From Catellatospora sp. KI3 (lineage in GTDB: Bacteria > Actinomycetota > Actinomycetes > Mycobacteriales > Micromonosporaceae), in contig NZ_JASAMB010000029.1 in assembly GCF_029948125.1 (NCBI RefSeq), positions 22,781 through 86,780 of the forward strand: a stretch of 64,000 nucleotides of DNA, written 5' to 3'. Under the pieces are notes generated by a model. It searched no databases and had not been told where the DNA came from. It saw nothing but the letters and a program-made list of their open reading frames with translations. The translations under genes were made by a program, and so were the position numbers. Shown here one piece after another: positions 18,521 to 28,585 of the stretch (the stretch's first letter is position 1; every line of letters begins with the position of its first letter).

Positions 18521-18595
18521 GGTGCGGAGAGGCGCGGCAGGGACCGCGCTAGTACGACAGGAACCGCTGGCGCGGCATGGACCGCTGGTGGCGTG

Positions 18596-19159
18596 TCACT
18601 CGTAGCGGTAGGCGGCGGACTGGCGGGAGCGCTGCTCGGCGCTGCCGATCCAGGGTTCCTCGGCGGCGGGGCTGACCGGTTCGACCGGGGCCTGCTCGTG
18701 GCGGGTCAGCCGTTCGTACCGGCTAGGGAGATCGACTCCGGCGTCGTCCTCGAAGCCGGGCAACTCGACCGGTGGTGTCGCCCCCCGCAGCGGCACGGTC
18801 GGTAAGGCTACGGTCGGGCCGGCCAGGGTCGGGCCGGTCGCCGCCGACCCGGCCACGGCGGCACGGGACGCGCGGCGCGGCACCGCGTCACCCCCGGAGC
18901 GGGTGGTGGCCCCCGCGATAACGTCGTTGATCTTCACCATCGCGGCCACCGACACCGGCAGCACCAGCACCGCCCACCAGTTGGTCAACTCGGCCAGCGC
19001 CAGCAGCACCGCCAGCGAGATCGCGCCCTCGAAGAACACGAAGCACATCAGGTTGCTCGGGCGTACGTACTGCAGGCCCAGCACCCGGGCGTAGAGCGGT
19101 CGGGTACGCGCCTCCTGCTGGCTGATCCCGGCGCGACGCGACCGGATGTTGGCCGTCAT
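18596..19159 (-). CDS. Unrecognised membrane protein downstream of holA
   Basis: A 187-residue protein I do not recognise. Two membrane segments are clear (LMCFVFFEGAISLAVLLALA, then WWAVLVLPVSVAAMV, about residues 36-83). A long hydrophilic tail rich in Pro, Thr, Ala and Glu follows and presumably faces the cytoplasm. The first 25 residues are basic (ANIRSRRAGISQQEARTR). The ATG overlaps the holA stop as ATGA, so translation is likely coupled to holA. Confidence 0.7.
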   Translation of the reverse strand: MTANIRSRRAGISQQEARTRPLYARVLGLQYVRPSNLMCFVFFEGAISLAVLLALAELTNWWAVLVLPVSVAAMVKINDVIAGATTRSGGDAVPRRASRAAVAGSAATGPTLAGPTVALPTVPLRGATPPVELPGFEDDAGVDLPSRYERLTRHEQAPVEPVSPAAEEPWIGSAEQRSRQSAAYRYE

Positions 19160-20139
19160 CTCGATCCTCCCGCTCTGGCCCGCGCGAACGCCGCGATGGT
19201 GCGCTCCAGCGCGTAGCCGCGATCCTCCTCGCCGCCCTTGACCGCGGCATTGCAGTCGGCCGCCGCGCGCATCGCCTTGACTAGGCCCTCCGGGGTCCAG
19301 CCGCGGGCCTGCCGCTGCGCCTTCTCGATCTTCCACGCGGGCATGCCCAGCGACGACGCGAGCTGGAACGCGTTGCCCCGCCCCGCCGAGGCCACCCGCG
19401 CCACGGTACGTACGCCGTCGGCGAGCGCGTCGGCGATCGGCACCGGGTCGACCCCGCTGTGCAGGGCCCAGCGCAGCGCCTCCAGCGCGGCGGGCAGGTC
19501 ACCGGCCACCGCCGCGTCGGCGACGGCGAAGCCGCTGACCTCCGCTTTGCCCCGGTAGTACCGGGCCACTGTGGCGGCGTCGACGCGCCCGTCGGTGTCG
19601 GCGATCAGCTGGGCGCACGCGGCGGCGAGTTCGCGCAGGTCGTGACCGACCGCCTCGATCAGCGCCTCGGCGGCGTCAGCCTGGCAGCGACCGCCGAGGC
19701 GGCGTACCTCGCTGGTGACGAAGTCGACCCGTTCCCGGTGCTTGGTGATCTTCGCGGCGGGCACCACCTCGGCTCCCGCCTTCGCCAGCCCGTCGGCGAT
19801 CGCCTTGCCCTTGGCCCCGCCCGCGTGCGCGACGACCAGCGTCACCTCCGGGTCGGGCGCCTTGACATAGTCGAGCAGCATCGCCGCGACGTCCTTCTTG
19901 GCGTCCTGCCCTCTGCGCAGCACCACCACGCGGCGGCCGCCGAACAGCGACGGGCTCAGCGCCTCGGCCAGCTCGCCTACGAGCAGCGTGTCGGCGTCCA
20001 TCTCCCGCAGCTCGACGGCCGGATCGACGACCCGGGCCCGGGCCGCGGTGTCGGTGACGGCGCGCGCGACGAGCAGCTCCTCGTCGCCGAGGACGAGGAC
20101 CACGGGTGTCAGGGCGGGGGACGGAACCTGGCTCACCAC
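19156..20139 (-). CDS. holA: DNA polymerase III subunit delta
   Basis: A 327-residue clamp-loader delta subunit, which opens the beta sliding clamp. VLVLGDEELLVARAV near the N-terminus, ALSPSLFGGRRVVVLR, and the C-terminal PAWKIEKAQRQARGWTPEGL are typical of actinobacterial HolA. Start at the GTG at 20139 (a second GTG follows directly) because a GACGAT box lies 6 nt upstream and the HolA fold starts a dozen residues later; an upstream in-frame extension to 20238 looks non-coding. It follows comEC by 95 bp, in the conserved comEA-comEC-holA order. Confidence 0.95.
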   Translation of the reverse strand: MVSQVPSPALTPVVLVLGDEELLVARAVTDTAARARVVDPAVELREMDADTLLVGELAEALSPSLFGGRRVVVLRRGQDAKKDVAAMLLDYVKAPDPEVTLVVAHAGGAKGKAIADGLAKAGAEVVPAAKITKHRERVDFVTSEVRRLGGRCQADAAEALIEAVGHDLRELAAACAQLIADTDGRVDAATVARYYRGKAEVSGFAVADAAVAGDLPAALEALRWALHSGVDPVPIADALADGVRTVARVASAGRGNAFQLASSLGMPAWKIEKAQRQARGWTPEGLVKAMRAAADCNAAVKGGEEDRGYALERTIAAFARARAGGSR

Positions 20140-20145
20140 CCCGCT

Positions 20146-20151
20146 ATCGTC
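20146..20151 (-). promoter_or_regulatory. -10-like box of leaderless holA
   Basis: GACGAT on the minus strand ends 6 nt before the proposed holA GTG at 20139; the first position deviates from TAnnnT. Confidence 0.4.
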
Positions 20152-20234
20152 GCACGACCCTCTCGCGGACCGTTCATCGTCACTCGCACGGGCGCGTCGC
20201 CTTGCGTCCGCCGGGCTCCTGTGGATGACCGGCC

Positions 20235-22945
20235 TCACCCGGTCACCACCGACAGCACCCCGCCGTCCAGCACCACGGCGAGATCACCGGAAAGGTCCGT
20301 ACGCAGCACCCGCGCCCCGTGCCCCGCCAGCCGGGTCAGCACCGCCGCGTTCGGATGGCCGTAGTCGTTGCCGGCGCCCACACTGACCAGCGCCACCCGC
20401 GGCGCGACCGCGTCGAGGAACTCCGGCGACTGGTAGGCGCTGCCGTGATGGGCCACCTTGAGGACCTGCGCCCCGAGGGCGACGCCCGCGTCCAGCAGCG
20501 CCTGCTGCCGCTCGGTCTCGGCGTCCCCGGCCAGCAGGAGGCGTACGCCGCGTACCTCGGCGAGCAGCAGCAGCGAGTTGTTGTTCGGGTCGCTGCGGGT
20601 GCCGTGCAGCATCGGTCCGGGCAGGACCGTCACCCGCACCGTCCCGACGGTCCAGCCGCCCTCCGCCGGCGCGGGGAACACCGTGACGTCGTGCGCGGCG
20701 GCCGCGCGCAGCACCGCGTCGCGCCCCGGCGCGGGCTCCGGCCAGGCCGTGGTGACCACCGCCCCGACCGGCCGCCCCGCCAGCACGCCGTCGAGACCGC
20801 CGATGTGGTCCAGGTGGAAGTGGCTGATCAGCAGCAGCGGCACCGTGTCGATACCGAGCCGGTCCAGGCACGCGTCGACCGGGTGCGGCAGCGGCCCGGT
20901 GTCGACGACGACCGCCGCGCCGCCGCCCGCGTTGAGCACGGTCGCGTCGCCCTGGCCCACGTCGCAGGAGACCGCGAGCCAGCCCGGCGGCGGCCAGCCG
21001 CCCGCGATCAGCCGTACCGGCAGCGCGCCCAGCGTCGCGGCCAGCGCCACCACCAGCGCCAGCTGACGCAGCACCGGACGGCGCAGCCCGAGCATGGCCA
21101 GCACGGTGAGGCCCGCCAGCAGCAGCGCGCCGGGTAGCCCCTCCGGCCAGGGCAGCACCGCCGCGGGCAGCTCGCTGCCCACCCGGGCGACCGTGACCAG
21201 CCAGCGCGCGGGCCAGCTGCCGAGCCACGCGGTGAACTCGGCGCCCTGCGGCCACAGCGGCGACAGCAGGGCGGCGGCCACGCCGGTCAGCGTGGCCGGT
21301 GCGATCGCGGGCACCACCAGCAGATTCGCCGGTACGGAGACGAGGCTGACGGTCCCGCTGATGCCCGCGACCACCGGCCCGCACGCGAGCTGGGCCGCGG
21401 TCGGCACCGCCAGCGCCTCGGCGATCCCGCGCGGCACGCCCCGGCCGTGCAACGCGTCGCGGATCGGCGGGGCCAGCAGCAGCAGTCCGGCGGTGGCCAG
21501 CACCGACAGCGCGAACCCGGCGTCGGTGGCCAGCTCCGGGTCGATGACCAGCAGCGCCGCCACGGTGGCCGCGAGCGCGGGCAGCGCGGCGCGGGACCTG
21601 CCGGAGGCCAGCGCGAGCAGCGCGACGCACCCCATCGCGGCGGCTCGCAGCACACTCGGCGACGGCCGGACCAGGATCACGAACCCGACCAGCGCCACGG
21701 CGCAGAGTACGGCGCTCAGCCTGGGCCCGGCCCGGCACCACCGGGCCAGCAGCAGCACCGCCCCGAGCACGACCGCCACGTTGCTGCCGCTCACGGCATT
21801 CAGGTGGGTCAGCCCGACTTCGCGAAACTGCTGCGACAGTTCCTGGTCCATGTGGCTCGTGTCGCCCACGACCAGGCCCGGCAGCAGGCCCCCGGCGGCC
21901 CGGTCGAGTGGCGCGCAGGCCCGTTGCAGCCCTGACCGCAGCACTCCGGCGGCACGCTGCGCCCACGGTGCCGGACCCAGCGGCTGCGGCGCCGCATCGG
22001 CGGACAGCACGGCCGCGCGCAGGTCACCGCCGCGAGACGGTCCGAACCGGACCCGGGCCCGCACCTGCTGGCCCGGCAGCAGCCCGCGCCAGCCGCCGTC
22101 GGCGGCCAGCACCAGCACCCGCGCATCGGTACGCAGCCCCGCCACCGCGTCCAGGTTCGCCGCCACCACCCAGGTCGCGTCCCGCCCGGTGACCCCCGCC
22201 ACCGCCCGCGGATCGTCGCGTACGGTCAGCAGCACCTGCTCCGAAGCGTGCCGCCGCACCAGTTCCGCCAGCTCGGGCGCGTCCCGCGCGGACAGTCGCG
22301 CCCCGGTCGCCACCGCGCCGCACGCCAGCCCCAGGCAAGCCCCAGCCACGATCCACCGCCACCGCACCCCCCAGCCCGACCCCGACTCCCCCGCCGCCCG
22401 CGCCCGCCCGGAACCGGCGCCCACCTCCGCCAACCGCCGCCCCGACCCGACCCCCGCGCCCCGCTCCGTCGCGCGGCCCCCTCGGAGGATCGGCACGCAG
22501 TTTCGGGGGAACTGCCGGAATCTTGACCAGAATTCGTGCAGTTTCCCCGAAACTGCACCTCCGGTCGCGCGGGTGGGGACGGCCGCACGGGTGGCGGCGG
22601 TCGAGTCGGTGCGAGCGGTCGCGCGGGTGCGGGTGCGAGCGGCCGCGCGGCGATCGTGGGCGATCAGCAGCGCTGCCGCGAGCAGTGCGGCTGCGGTCAG
22701 CATCAGCGCGATGCGCAGGCCGGTGTACAGCACGGTCAGGGCGGCCGCCCAGCACCCGAGCGCGAACGGCACCAACCGCAGATCGGGCTCCTGGCCGGCC
22801 GGCGCGAACGGCGCCATCCGCGAGCCGGGCACCTCGCCGGTCGGCGCGGACAGCACCGACCACCGGTCGAGCTCGCGGTCGGCCGACGCTGACGGCGCCA
22901 ACCGCGGGTCGGGTCGGCGGCCGGCTGCCGGATCGGGGGCGCCCA

Positions 22946-22946
<1 letters not shown>
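20235..22946 (-). CDS. comEC: ComEC/Rec2 family DNA-uptake channel protein with metallo-beta-lactamase domain
   Basis: A 903-residue polytopic membrane protein. After two N-terminal membrane segments (about residues 40-72) comes a hydrophilic linker, a third segment (IVAGACLGLACGAVA) and an OB-like region. The competence domain with GLLPGLVVGDTSHMD and LNAVSGSNVAVVLG spans the multi-pass core, and a C-terminal metallo-beta-lactamase domain has HFHLDH. In competent bacteria ComEC carries single-stranded DNA across the membrane; in actinomycetes the role is mostly untested. The ATG shares its A with the comEA stop (TGATG). Oddity: residues about 131-150 are encoded by a copy of a repeated nested palindrome (22497-22556), in frame. 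Confidence 0.93.
22497..22556. repeat. Nested palindromic repeat, copy A, inside comEC
   Basis: Left block GCAGTTTCGGGGGAACTGC, core GGAATCTTGACCAGAATTC, right block GCAGTTTCCCCGAAACTGC. Each outer block is a hairpin by itself, and the two blocks also pair with each other. Copies B and C are at 24197-24260 and 40688-40754. This copy is translated in frame in the hydrophilic linker of ComEC. Confidence 0.85.
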
Positions 22947-24046
<1,100 letters not shown>

Positions 24047-24052
24047 GCGGCC

Positions 24053-24058
24053 ACGCTA
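24053..24058 (-). promoter_or_regulatory. -10 box of leaderless comEA
   Basis: TAGCGT (minus strand) ends 6 nt before the comEA GTG at 24046. Confidence 0.55.
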
Positions 24059-24196
24059 GGAGGACAGACCCCCCCGGCCCCACCCTCGCGCGGCACCACC
24101 TGTGGACAACGGACCGCTTGTGGATAACGCCCTGATCACACCCCACCCGTGCTACGAGCCCCGCCCCCCGCTCCCCGCCACACCGCCCCTCGCAGG

Positions 24197-24260
24197 GTGC
24201 AGTTTCGGGGAAACTGTCCGAAAGAACGCCAAGATTCCAGCACTTTCCCCGAAACTGCAC
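24197..24260. repeat. Nested palindromic repeat, copy B
   Basis: GTGCAGTTTCGGGGAAACTG ... CACTTTCCCCGAAACTGCAC with CCAAGATTCC in the core. It lies in the intergenic space between comEA and the GGDEF-EAL gene, immediately before the 13-bp tandem array. Confidence 0.85.
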
Positions 24261-24265
24261 CGAAG

Positions 24266-24375
24266 CGCGGCGCGGGCGCCGGGCGCGGGCGCCGGGCGCG
24301 GGCGCCGGGCGCGGGCGCCGGGCGCGGGCGCCGGGCGCGGGCGCCGGGCGCGGGCGCCGGGCGCGGGCGCCGGGC
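24266..24375. repeat. 13-bp tandem repeat array
   Basis: Eight copies of GCCGGGCGCGGGC at exact 13-bp steps (24278, 24291, 24304, 24317, 24330, 24343, 24356, 24369), ending just before the stop codon of the GGDEF-EAL gene. Each unit is close to self-complementary, so the array could fold strongly and terminate transcription or vary in copy number. Confidence 0.85.
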
Positions 24376-24376
24376 C

Positions 24377-26533
24377 TCATACCCCCGCTTCGACCTCTGC
24401 GGGGGGCAGGTGGCCGGAGGCGGGTTTCAGGGCCGACCGGGCGATCCGCGCCGCCTTGGCGCACTCGGCGAACAGCGCGTCGGCGGGCACCGGCCGCGCC
24501 AACGCGAACCCCTGCACCTGGTCGCAGCCGAGGTCGGCCAGCATCGCCAGCGCGGTCAGGTCCTCGACCCCTTCGGCGGTGACGAACAGCCCCAGGTTGT
24601 GGGCCAGTTCGATGGCGCTGCGGACCAGGATCGCGTCGCCGGGGTCGGTGGCCAGGTCCTGGATGAAGATCCGGTCGATCTTCAACTCGTCGGCGGTGAG
24701 CAGTTTGAGCTGGTTCAGCGAGCTGAAGCCGGTGCCGAAGTCGTCGATCGAGACCTGGACGCCGTCGTTGCGGATACGGCGGAGGACCTCCTGGGCCCGG
24801 TCGGGGTCGGTCGTCATGCCGCTCTCGGTGATCTCCAGCCGGAGCAGGTGCGGCGGCAGTCCGGTGTCGGTGAGCGCGCCGCGTACCTGGCCCACGAACG
24901 CGTCGTCGAGCAGGCAGTTGGGGCTGACGTTGACCGAGACGGTCAGCGGCCGCCCCTGGGCGTTCCAGCCGGCCGCCTCGGCGACGCCGATGCGCAGCAG
25001 GTGGTACGTGAGCGGCAGCTCCAGCCCGCCGGTCTCGGCGACGCCCAGGAACGCGTCGGGCGACAGCAGGCCCATCTGCGGGTGGCGCCAGCGCACCAGC
25101 GCCTCGACGGCGGGGACGGCGGCGTCGGCGATGCTCACCTGGGGCTGGTAGTACAGCACCAGCTGGCCGTCGGGGTCGCCGTCGGTGAGCAGCGTACGCA
25201 GGTCGGCGAAGAGCGCCATCCGCCCCGGCTGGTCGATGTCGATCTCGGGGTCGTACAGGGCGACGCCCTTGCCGCTGCTCTTGGCCCGGTACATGGCGGC
25301 GTCGGCGTGGCGGAGCATGTCCTCGGCCGAGGAGCCGGGGGCGCCCAGCGCCATGCCGACGCTGCCGCTGACGGCGGCGGAGCCGACCGGGAGCAGGAAG
25401 TTGCGCCGCAGCGCCCCGCCCGCCCGCTCGGCGATCTCCAGCGCCGCCTCGACGGTGGAGACGCTGCGCAGCAGTACGGCGAACTCGTCGCCGCCGAGCC
25501 GGGCCACCGTGTCGCGCTCCCCGCAGACCTTGCGCAGCCGGTTGCCGGTCTGGATCAGCACCTCGTCGCCCGCGTGGTGGCCCAGGGTGTCGTTGACGGC
25601 CTTGAAGCCGTTCATGTCGATCAGCATCACCGCCGGCCGGCGGTCCGGGTCGGCTCCGGCGGCCTCGATGGCGTCGTCGAGCCGCTGCTGGAACAGCAGC
25701 CGGTTGGCCAGGCCGGTGAGCGGGTCGTGCAGCGCCTGGCGCTGGCTGGCGCGGGCGTGTTCGACCACCCGCCGCTGGTAGGCGAGCATGACCCGCCAGA
25801 TGGCCGCGACCAGGGCCAGGCCGACCGCGAAGCCGACCATGGTGGCGGCGAAGATCCGGGTCTGCACGTTGCGCAGGTCGGCTACGCGCTTCTGGGCCAG
25901 CGAGTGGTACGAGCGCGACACCTCGGTGATGTCGTGCTGCAGCGTGTAGTACGCCGGGGTGACCTCGAGCCGGTCCTGCTTGATGGCGTCGGGGTCGCGA
26001 TCGGTGACCATGACGATGAGCTGGTCGGCGGCCTGCCGGTAGGCCGACTGCTCGGCCTGCAGCCGCAGTGCGTCCTCGCGGGCGTCGCCGGTGCTCAGCT
26101 CGACGGCGCGGCGCAGCGCCCCGTCGGCCTGCGCCGCGGAGTCCAGGTACCGCTCGCGGCTGGCCACCGACGGCTCCAGCTGGTAGTGCCGGGCCTGCAT
26201 CTCCTGCACCGCCACGGCGGCGCTGGCCTCGCTGAAGATGGCGTCCAGCACCAGCGCCTTGCTCTGCGCCTCGGTGGCGTGGGTGGCCTGCAGGGTGCCC
26301 CAGAGCGTGAACGCGCCCAGCCCGCACAGCACCGCCGCGAGCGCGGCGGTCATGCCCAGGCTGCGGCGAGGGCGAATGGGGTCGCCCCGGCGGGCGTCTG
26401 CGCCCCGCTTGCCGACGGCGGCCCGCCACCAAGACGGCCACTGCATTGTTCCGGGTGTCCCCCTCCGGGCCGACCGCTGCGGCCCACCCCGTCGAGTGCT
26501 GTCCTGTGCACCAGGCGGTGGCCTGGGCGGCAT
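24377..26533 (-). CDS. GGDEF-EAL protein (diguanylate cyclase / c-di-GMP phosphodiesterase)
   Basis: A 718-residue bifunctional c-di-GMP protein. Two membrane segments (about 60-80 and 220-245) bracket a roughly 140-residue extracytoplasmic helical sensor region. The GGDEF domain keeps ARLGGDEFAVLL (active-site motif intact; no RxxD inhibitory site in the usual place). The EAL domain keeps VEALVRW, VSVNVSP, LEITES, DDFGTGFSSL, KIDRIF and EGVE, so both activities look possible. The start is uncertain: the ATG at 26533 has a TAGGAT box 9 nt upstream, while an ATG at 26446 (MQWPSWW) would remove a low-complexity head. The gene stop abuts the 13-bp tandem array. Confidence 0.92.
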   Translation of the reverse strand: MPPRPPPGAQDSTRRGGPQRSARRGTPGTMQWPSWWRAAVGKRGADARRGDPIRPRRSLGMTAALAAVLCGLGAFTLWGTLQATHATEAQSKALVLDAIFSEASAAVAVQEMQARHYQLEPSVASRERYLDSAAQADGALRRAVELSTGDAREDALRLQAEQSAYRQAADQLIVMVTDRDPDAIKQDRLEVTPAYYTLQHDITEVSRSYHSLAQKRVADLRNVQTRIFAATMVGFAVGLALVAAIWRVMLAYQRRVVEHARASQRQALHDPLTGLANRLLFQQRLDDAIEAAGADPDRRPAVMLIDMNGFKAVNDTLGHHAGDEVLIQTGNRLRKVCGERDTVARLGGDEFAVLLRSVSTVEAALEIAERAGGALRRNFLLPVGSAAVSGSVGMALGAPGSSAEDMLRHADAAMYRAKSSGKGVALYDPEIDIDQPGRMALFADLRTLLTDGDPDGQLVLYYQPQVSIADAAVPAVEALVRWRHPQMGLLSPDAFLGVAETGGLELPLTYHLLRIGVAEAAGWNAQGRPLTVSVNVSPNCLLDDAFVGQVRGALTDTGLPPHLLRLEITESGMTTDPDRAQEVLRRIRNDGVQVSIDDFGTGFSSLNQLKLLTADELKIDRIFIQDLATDPGDAILVRSAIELAHNLGLFVTAEGVEDLTALAMLADLGCDQVQGFALARPVPADALFAECAKAARIARSALKPASGHLPPAEVEAGV

Positions 26534-26573
26534 ATCCGGCTTATCCTACTTACACGTGATAATAATTCACCGT
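26534..26573. promoter_or_regulatory. Divergent AT-rich promoter region
   Basis: A 40-bp gap, strikingly AT-rich for this genome. TAGGAT (26548-26543, - strand) serves the GGDEF-EAL gene; ATAATT ends 6 nt before the binding-protein ATG. GTGATAATAATTCAC (26556-26570) is an imperfect palindrome between them and could bind a shared regulator. Confidence 0.5.
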
Positions 26574-27761
26574 ATGGACGACCTCCAGCCTCGACGGGCC
26601 GCGCGCCGCAGCTTCCGTGTTTCGGCGGCCGCGCTGGTGGCGGTGCTGTGCGGTGCACTTGTCGCGTGCAGTGAACCCGACAAGGCGGATGATACGCCAC
26701 AACCAGTACGTATCGGTGCGTTGATCCCGCTCACCGGCGACAACGCACCGACCGGGCAGCGGATGATGGAGGCGTACCAGCTCGCCATCAAGGAGATCAA
26801 CGACAAGGGCGGGGTGCTCGGCCGGCCGGTCGAGCTGGTCGCCGGGGACGACGCCTGCGACCCGGGAACGGCCGTGGTGAAGGCGAACGAACTCATCGCC
26901 AAGGACGTCACGGTCTCGGTGGGCGGCGGCTGCAGCGTCGCGGTCGTACCGGTGCTCAAGCCGTTCCACACCGCGGCGATCCCGATGATCGTCCCGGCCG
27001 CCAACTCCATGGACCTGCTGGCCCCCGGCTACGACAGCGTGTTCCTGCTGGCCGGCACCGCGAAGGAGGAGGGCGAGCGGGCGGTCGAGTCCCTGACGAA
27101 GATGGGGCGCAAGCGGCTGGCCGTGGTGGACGACGGCACCAGCTTCCCCCAGTCGGTCGCCCACGCCGCCGTGGAGCGGCTGAAGGAGCCCGGCGCGAAG
27201 ATGGAGCTGGCCACCCGCCTGCGCATCAGCCAGGGCGCCACCAGCTACCCCCGCATGGTCGACGAGGTGGTCAAGCAGGACGCCGACGCGGTGCTGTTCA
27301 CCGGCTACTACCCGGAGGCGGCCACCATCGTGCGGGATCTGCGGGCCGGCGGCTTCCAGGGCACGATCATGCTGTCGGACGCCGGGCTGGACCCGACCCT
27401 GTTCGACAAGCTCACGCCGGCGGAGACCGAGGGCCTCTACGGCATCACGCTGCCGATGGCGCAGTTCGAGCCGGACGCCAAGGCGTGGGCGGACCGCTAC
27501 CGCGCCGCGTACGGCCACGATCCGGGACCGTTCACGATGCAGAGCTACGACGCGCTCAAGCTCGCCGCCAACGCGATCGAGCGGGCGGGCAGCACCGACC
27601 GGGAGGCCGTGCGCAAGGCGATCGCCGCGACGACCCCCGCCGACATCCAGCTGCTGTCGGGCCCGTCGGAGTTCGGGCCGGACGGCACCCAGCCGCACCC
27701 GGACTTCATGCTCCTGAAGATCCACGACGGGGCCTTCACCCTGGTCAGCCAGACCGGCTGA
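26574..27761 (+). CDS. Branched-chain amino acid-type ABC transporter substrate-binding lipoprotein
   Basis: A 395-residue lipoprotein: basic N-terminus, hydrophobic segment and lipobox LVAC (Cys at about 32). The mature part begins IGALIPLTGDNAPTGQRMMEA, the usual start of LivJ/LivK-like type I periplasmic binding proteins, with GGVLGRPVELVAGDDACDPG and the conserved GGGCS and TGYYPEA segments. The ligand could be an amino acid, amide or other small molecule. No permease or ATPase genes adjoin it, so it is an orphan binding protein or a sensor input. It diverges from the GGDEF-EAL gene over a 40-bp shared promoter region. Confidence 0.9.
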   Translation: MDDLQPRRAARRSFRVSAAALVAVLCGALVACSEPDKADDTPQPVRIGALIPLTGDNAPTGQRMMEAYQLAIKEINDKGGVLGRPVELVAGDDACDPGTAVVKANELIAKDVTVSVGGGCSVAVVPVLKPFHTAAIPMIVPAANSMDLLAPGYDSVFLLAGTAKEEGERAVESLTKMGRKRLAVVDDGTSFPQSVAHAAVERLKEPGAKMELATRLRISQGATSYPRMVDEVVKQDADAVLFTGYYPEAATIVRDLRAGGFQGTIMLSDAGLDPTLFDKLTPAETEGLYGITLPMAQFEPDAKAWADRYRAAYGHDPGPFTMQSYDALKLAANAIERAGSTDREAVRKAIAATTPADIQLLSGPSEFGPDGTQPHPDFMLLKIHDGAFTLVSQTG

Positions 27762-27779
27762 CCAGGAGGCGGCACCCGG

Positions 27780-28004
27780 TCACGGGATGTCGTTGAGGGT
27801 TTTCTCGATCTTGCCGAGCCGCTGGTCGACCCCTTCCAGCCGCTGGGCCAGCTGGCGGTTGGTGGCGGCCAGCTCGTTCAGGCTGGCCCGCAGCGCATCG
27901 TCGTCGCGCTTGGCCGGCTGCCGCAGCGTGCCGACGACGACCGGGATGACCCAGCTGACGGCGCCGGCGATGGCGACCCAGCCATACCAGGGGATGAACT
28001 CCAT
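27780..28004 (-). CDS. Small membrane protein with coiled-coil tail, partner of the winged-helix gene
   Basis: A 74-residue protein I cannot assign. Residues 5-27 form one membrane segment (WYGWVAIAGAVSWVIPVVVG), followed by a basic stretch and a heptad-like helix (LAATNRQLAQRLEGVDQRLG). Its ATG overlaps the stop of the winged-helix gene (TAATG), so the two are co-translated and probably co-regulated. It may anchor or signal to the regulator, by inference from the pairing only. Confidence 0.75.
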   Translation of the reverse strand: MEFIPWYGWVAIAGAVSWVIPVVVGTLRQPAKRDDDALRASLNELAATNRQLAQRLEGVDQRLGKIEKTLNDIP

Positions 28005-28321
28005 TACGAACCTTCCTCAGGGGTGACGGGAGGGCTCGCGGCGACCGCGGCCCGGACGGTGGGCAGATCGACGGTGAGCGCGAACGGCACCGCCTCGAAA
28101 TACTTGAGCGCCTTGCCGTCGGGCGACAGCTCCAGGTGCCCCGTGACGTAGCCGAACTCTTCGAGTCGGCGCAGGTGCAGGTAGAGCAGCGCGCGGGACA
28201 TGCCGGTCCGCCTGGCCAACTCGCTGACATGCGTCGACTCCTCGGCCAGGGTGGCCAGGATGCGCAGTCGCAGCGGGTTGGCCACCGCCGCCAGGCGGCC
28301 GACCAGGCTCTCGACGTCCAC
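28004..28321 (-). CDS. Winged-helix transcriptional regulator (ArsR-like)
   Basis: A 105-residue DNA-binding protein. The winged helix spans about residues 5-75: LAAVANPLRLRILATLAEES, then the recognition helix in TGMSRALLYLHLRRLEEFGY and a wing HLELSPDGKALKYFEAV. No ArsR metal motif (CxC) is seen, so the inducer is unknown. The GTG at 28321 is chosen because GAGGGG lies 5 nt upstream; the longer frame would start inside the -35 box. A perfect 9-bp palindrome at 28340-28365 overlaps the promoter, pointing to autorepression of this two-gene operon. Confidence 0.88.
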   Translation of the reverse strand: MDVESLVGRLAAVANPLRLRILATLAEESTHVSELARRTGMSRALLYLHLRRLEEFGYVTGHLELSPDGKALKYFEAVPFALTVDLPTVRAAVAASPPVTPEEGS

Positions 28322-28339
28322 TGGTACCCCTCTGTCTTG

Positions 28340-28369
28340 CACCTGTAAGAATCTTATTACAGGTGTCAA
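28340..28369 (-). promoter_or_regulatory. Palindromic operator overlapping the winged-helix gene promoter
   Basis: CACCTGTAA-N8-TTACAGGTG (28340-28365), a perfect 9-bp inverted repeat. TTGACA (28369-28364, minus strand) overlaps its edge as a consensus -35. The arms flank an AT-rich centre, as in ArsR/MarR-type operators. Confidence 0.75.
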
Positions 28370-28395
28370 CGGCGCATAAGAGCAGCGGGTTCAAC

Positions 28396-28421
28396 TGTCG
28401 GAACCCTGTCGGTTCACGACA
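28396..28421. promoter_or_regulatory. Overlapping small palindromes upstream of the S8 protease
   Basis: GAACC-CTGTC-GGTTC (28401-28415) and TGTCG-GTTCA-CGACA (28407-28421) overlap, and TGTCGGAACCCT is partly repeated. They lie about 165-190 bp before the protease start, in a stretch with no gene. Possible regulator site, low certainty. Confidence 0.35.
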
Positions 28422-28585
28422 GAACCCTCTTCCCAGTTTTTCAACAGTTTTGGCGTTACAAAACGTCGACTCCTGTTCACGGATCTGCCGCCGCCGATAC
28501 ACACGCTCCTAGGTTCTCCTCCAGCCCTTCGCGGCCGGTGTCAACCGGACCCGGTCGCGAAGCCGGCTACTGGGAGGAGATCACC

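Noticed and set aside
24266..24375. CRISPR-like array
   Set aside because: 13-bp direct repeats without spacers; it is a simple tandem repeat and there are no cas genes.
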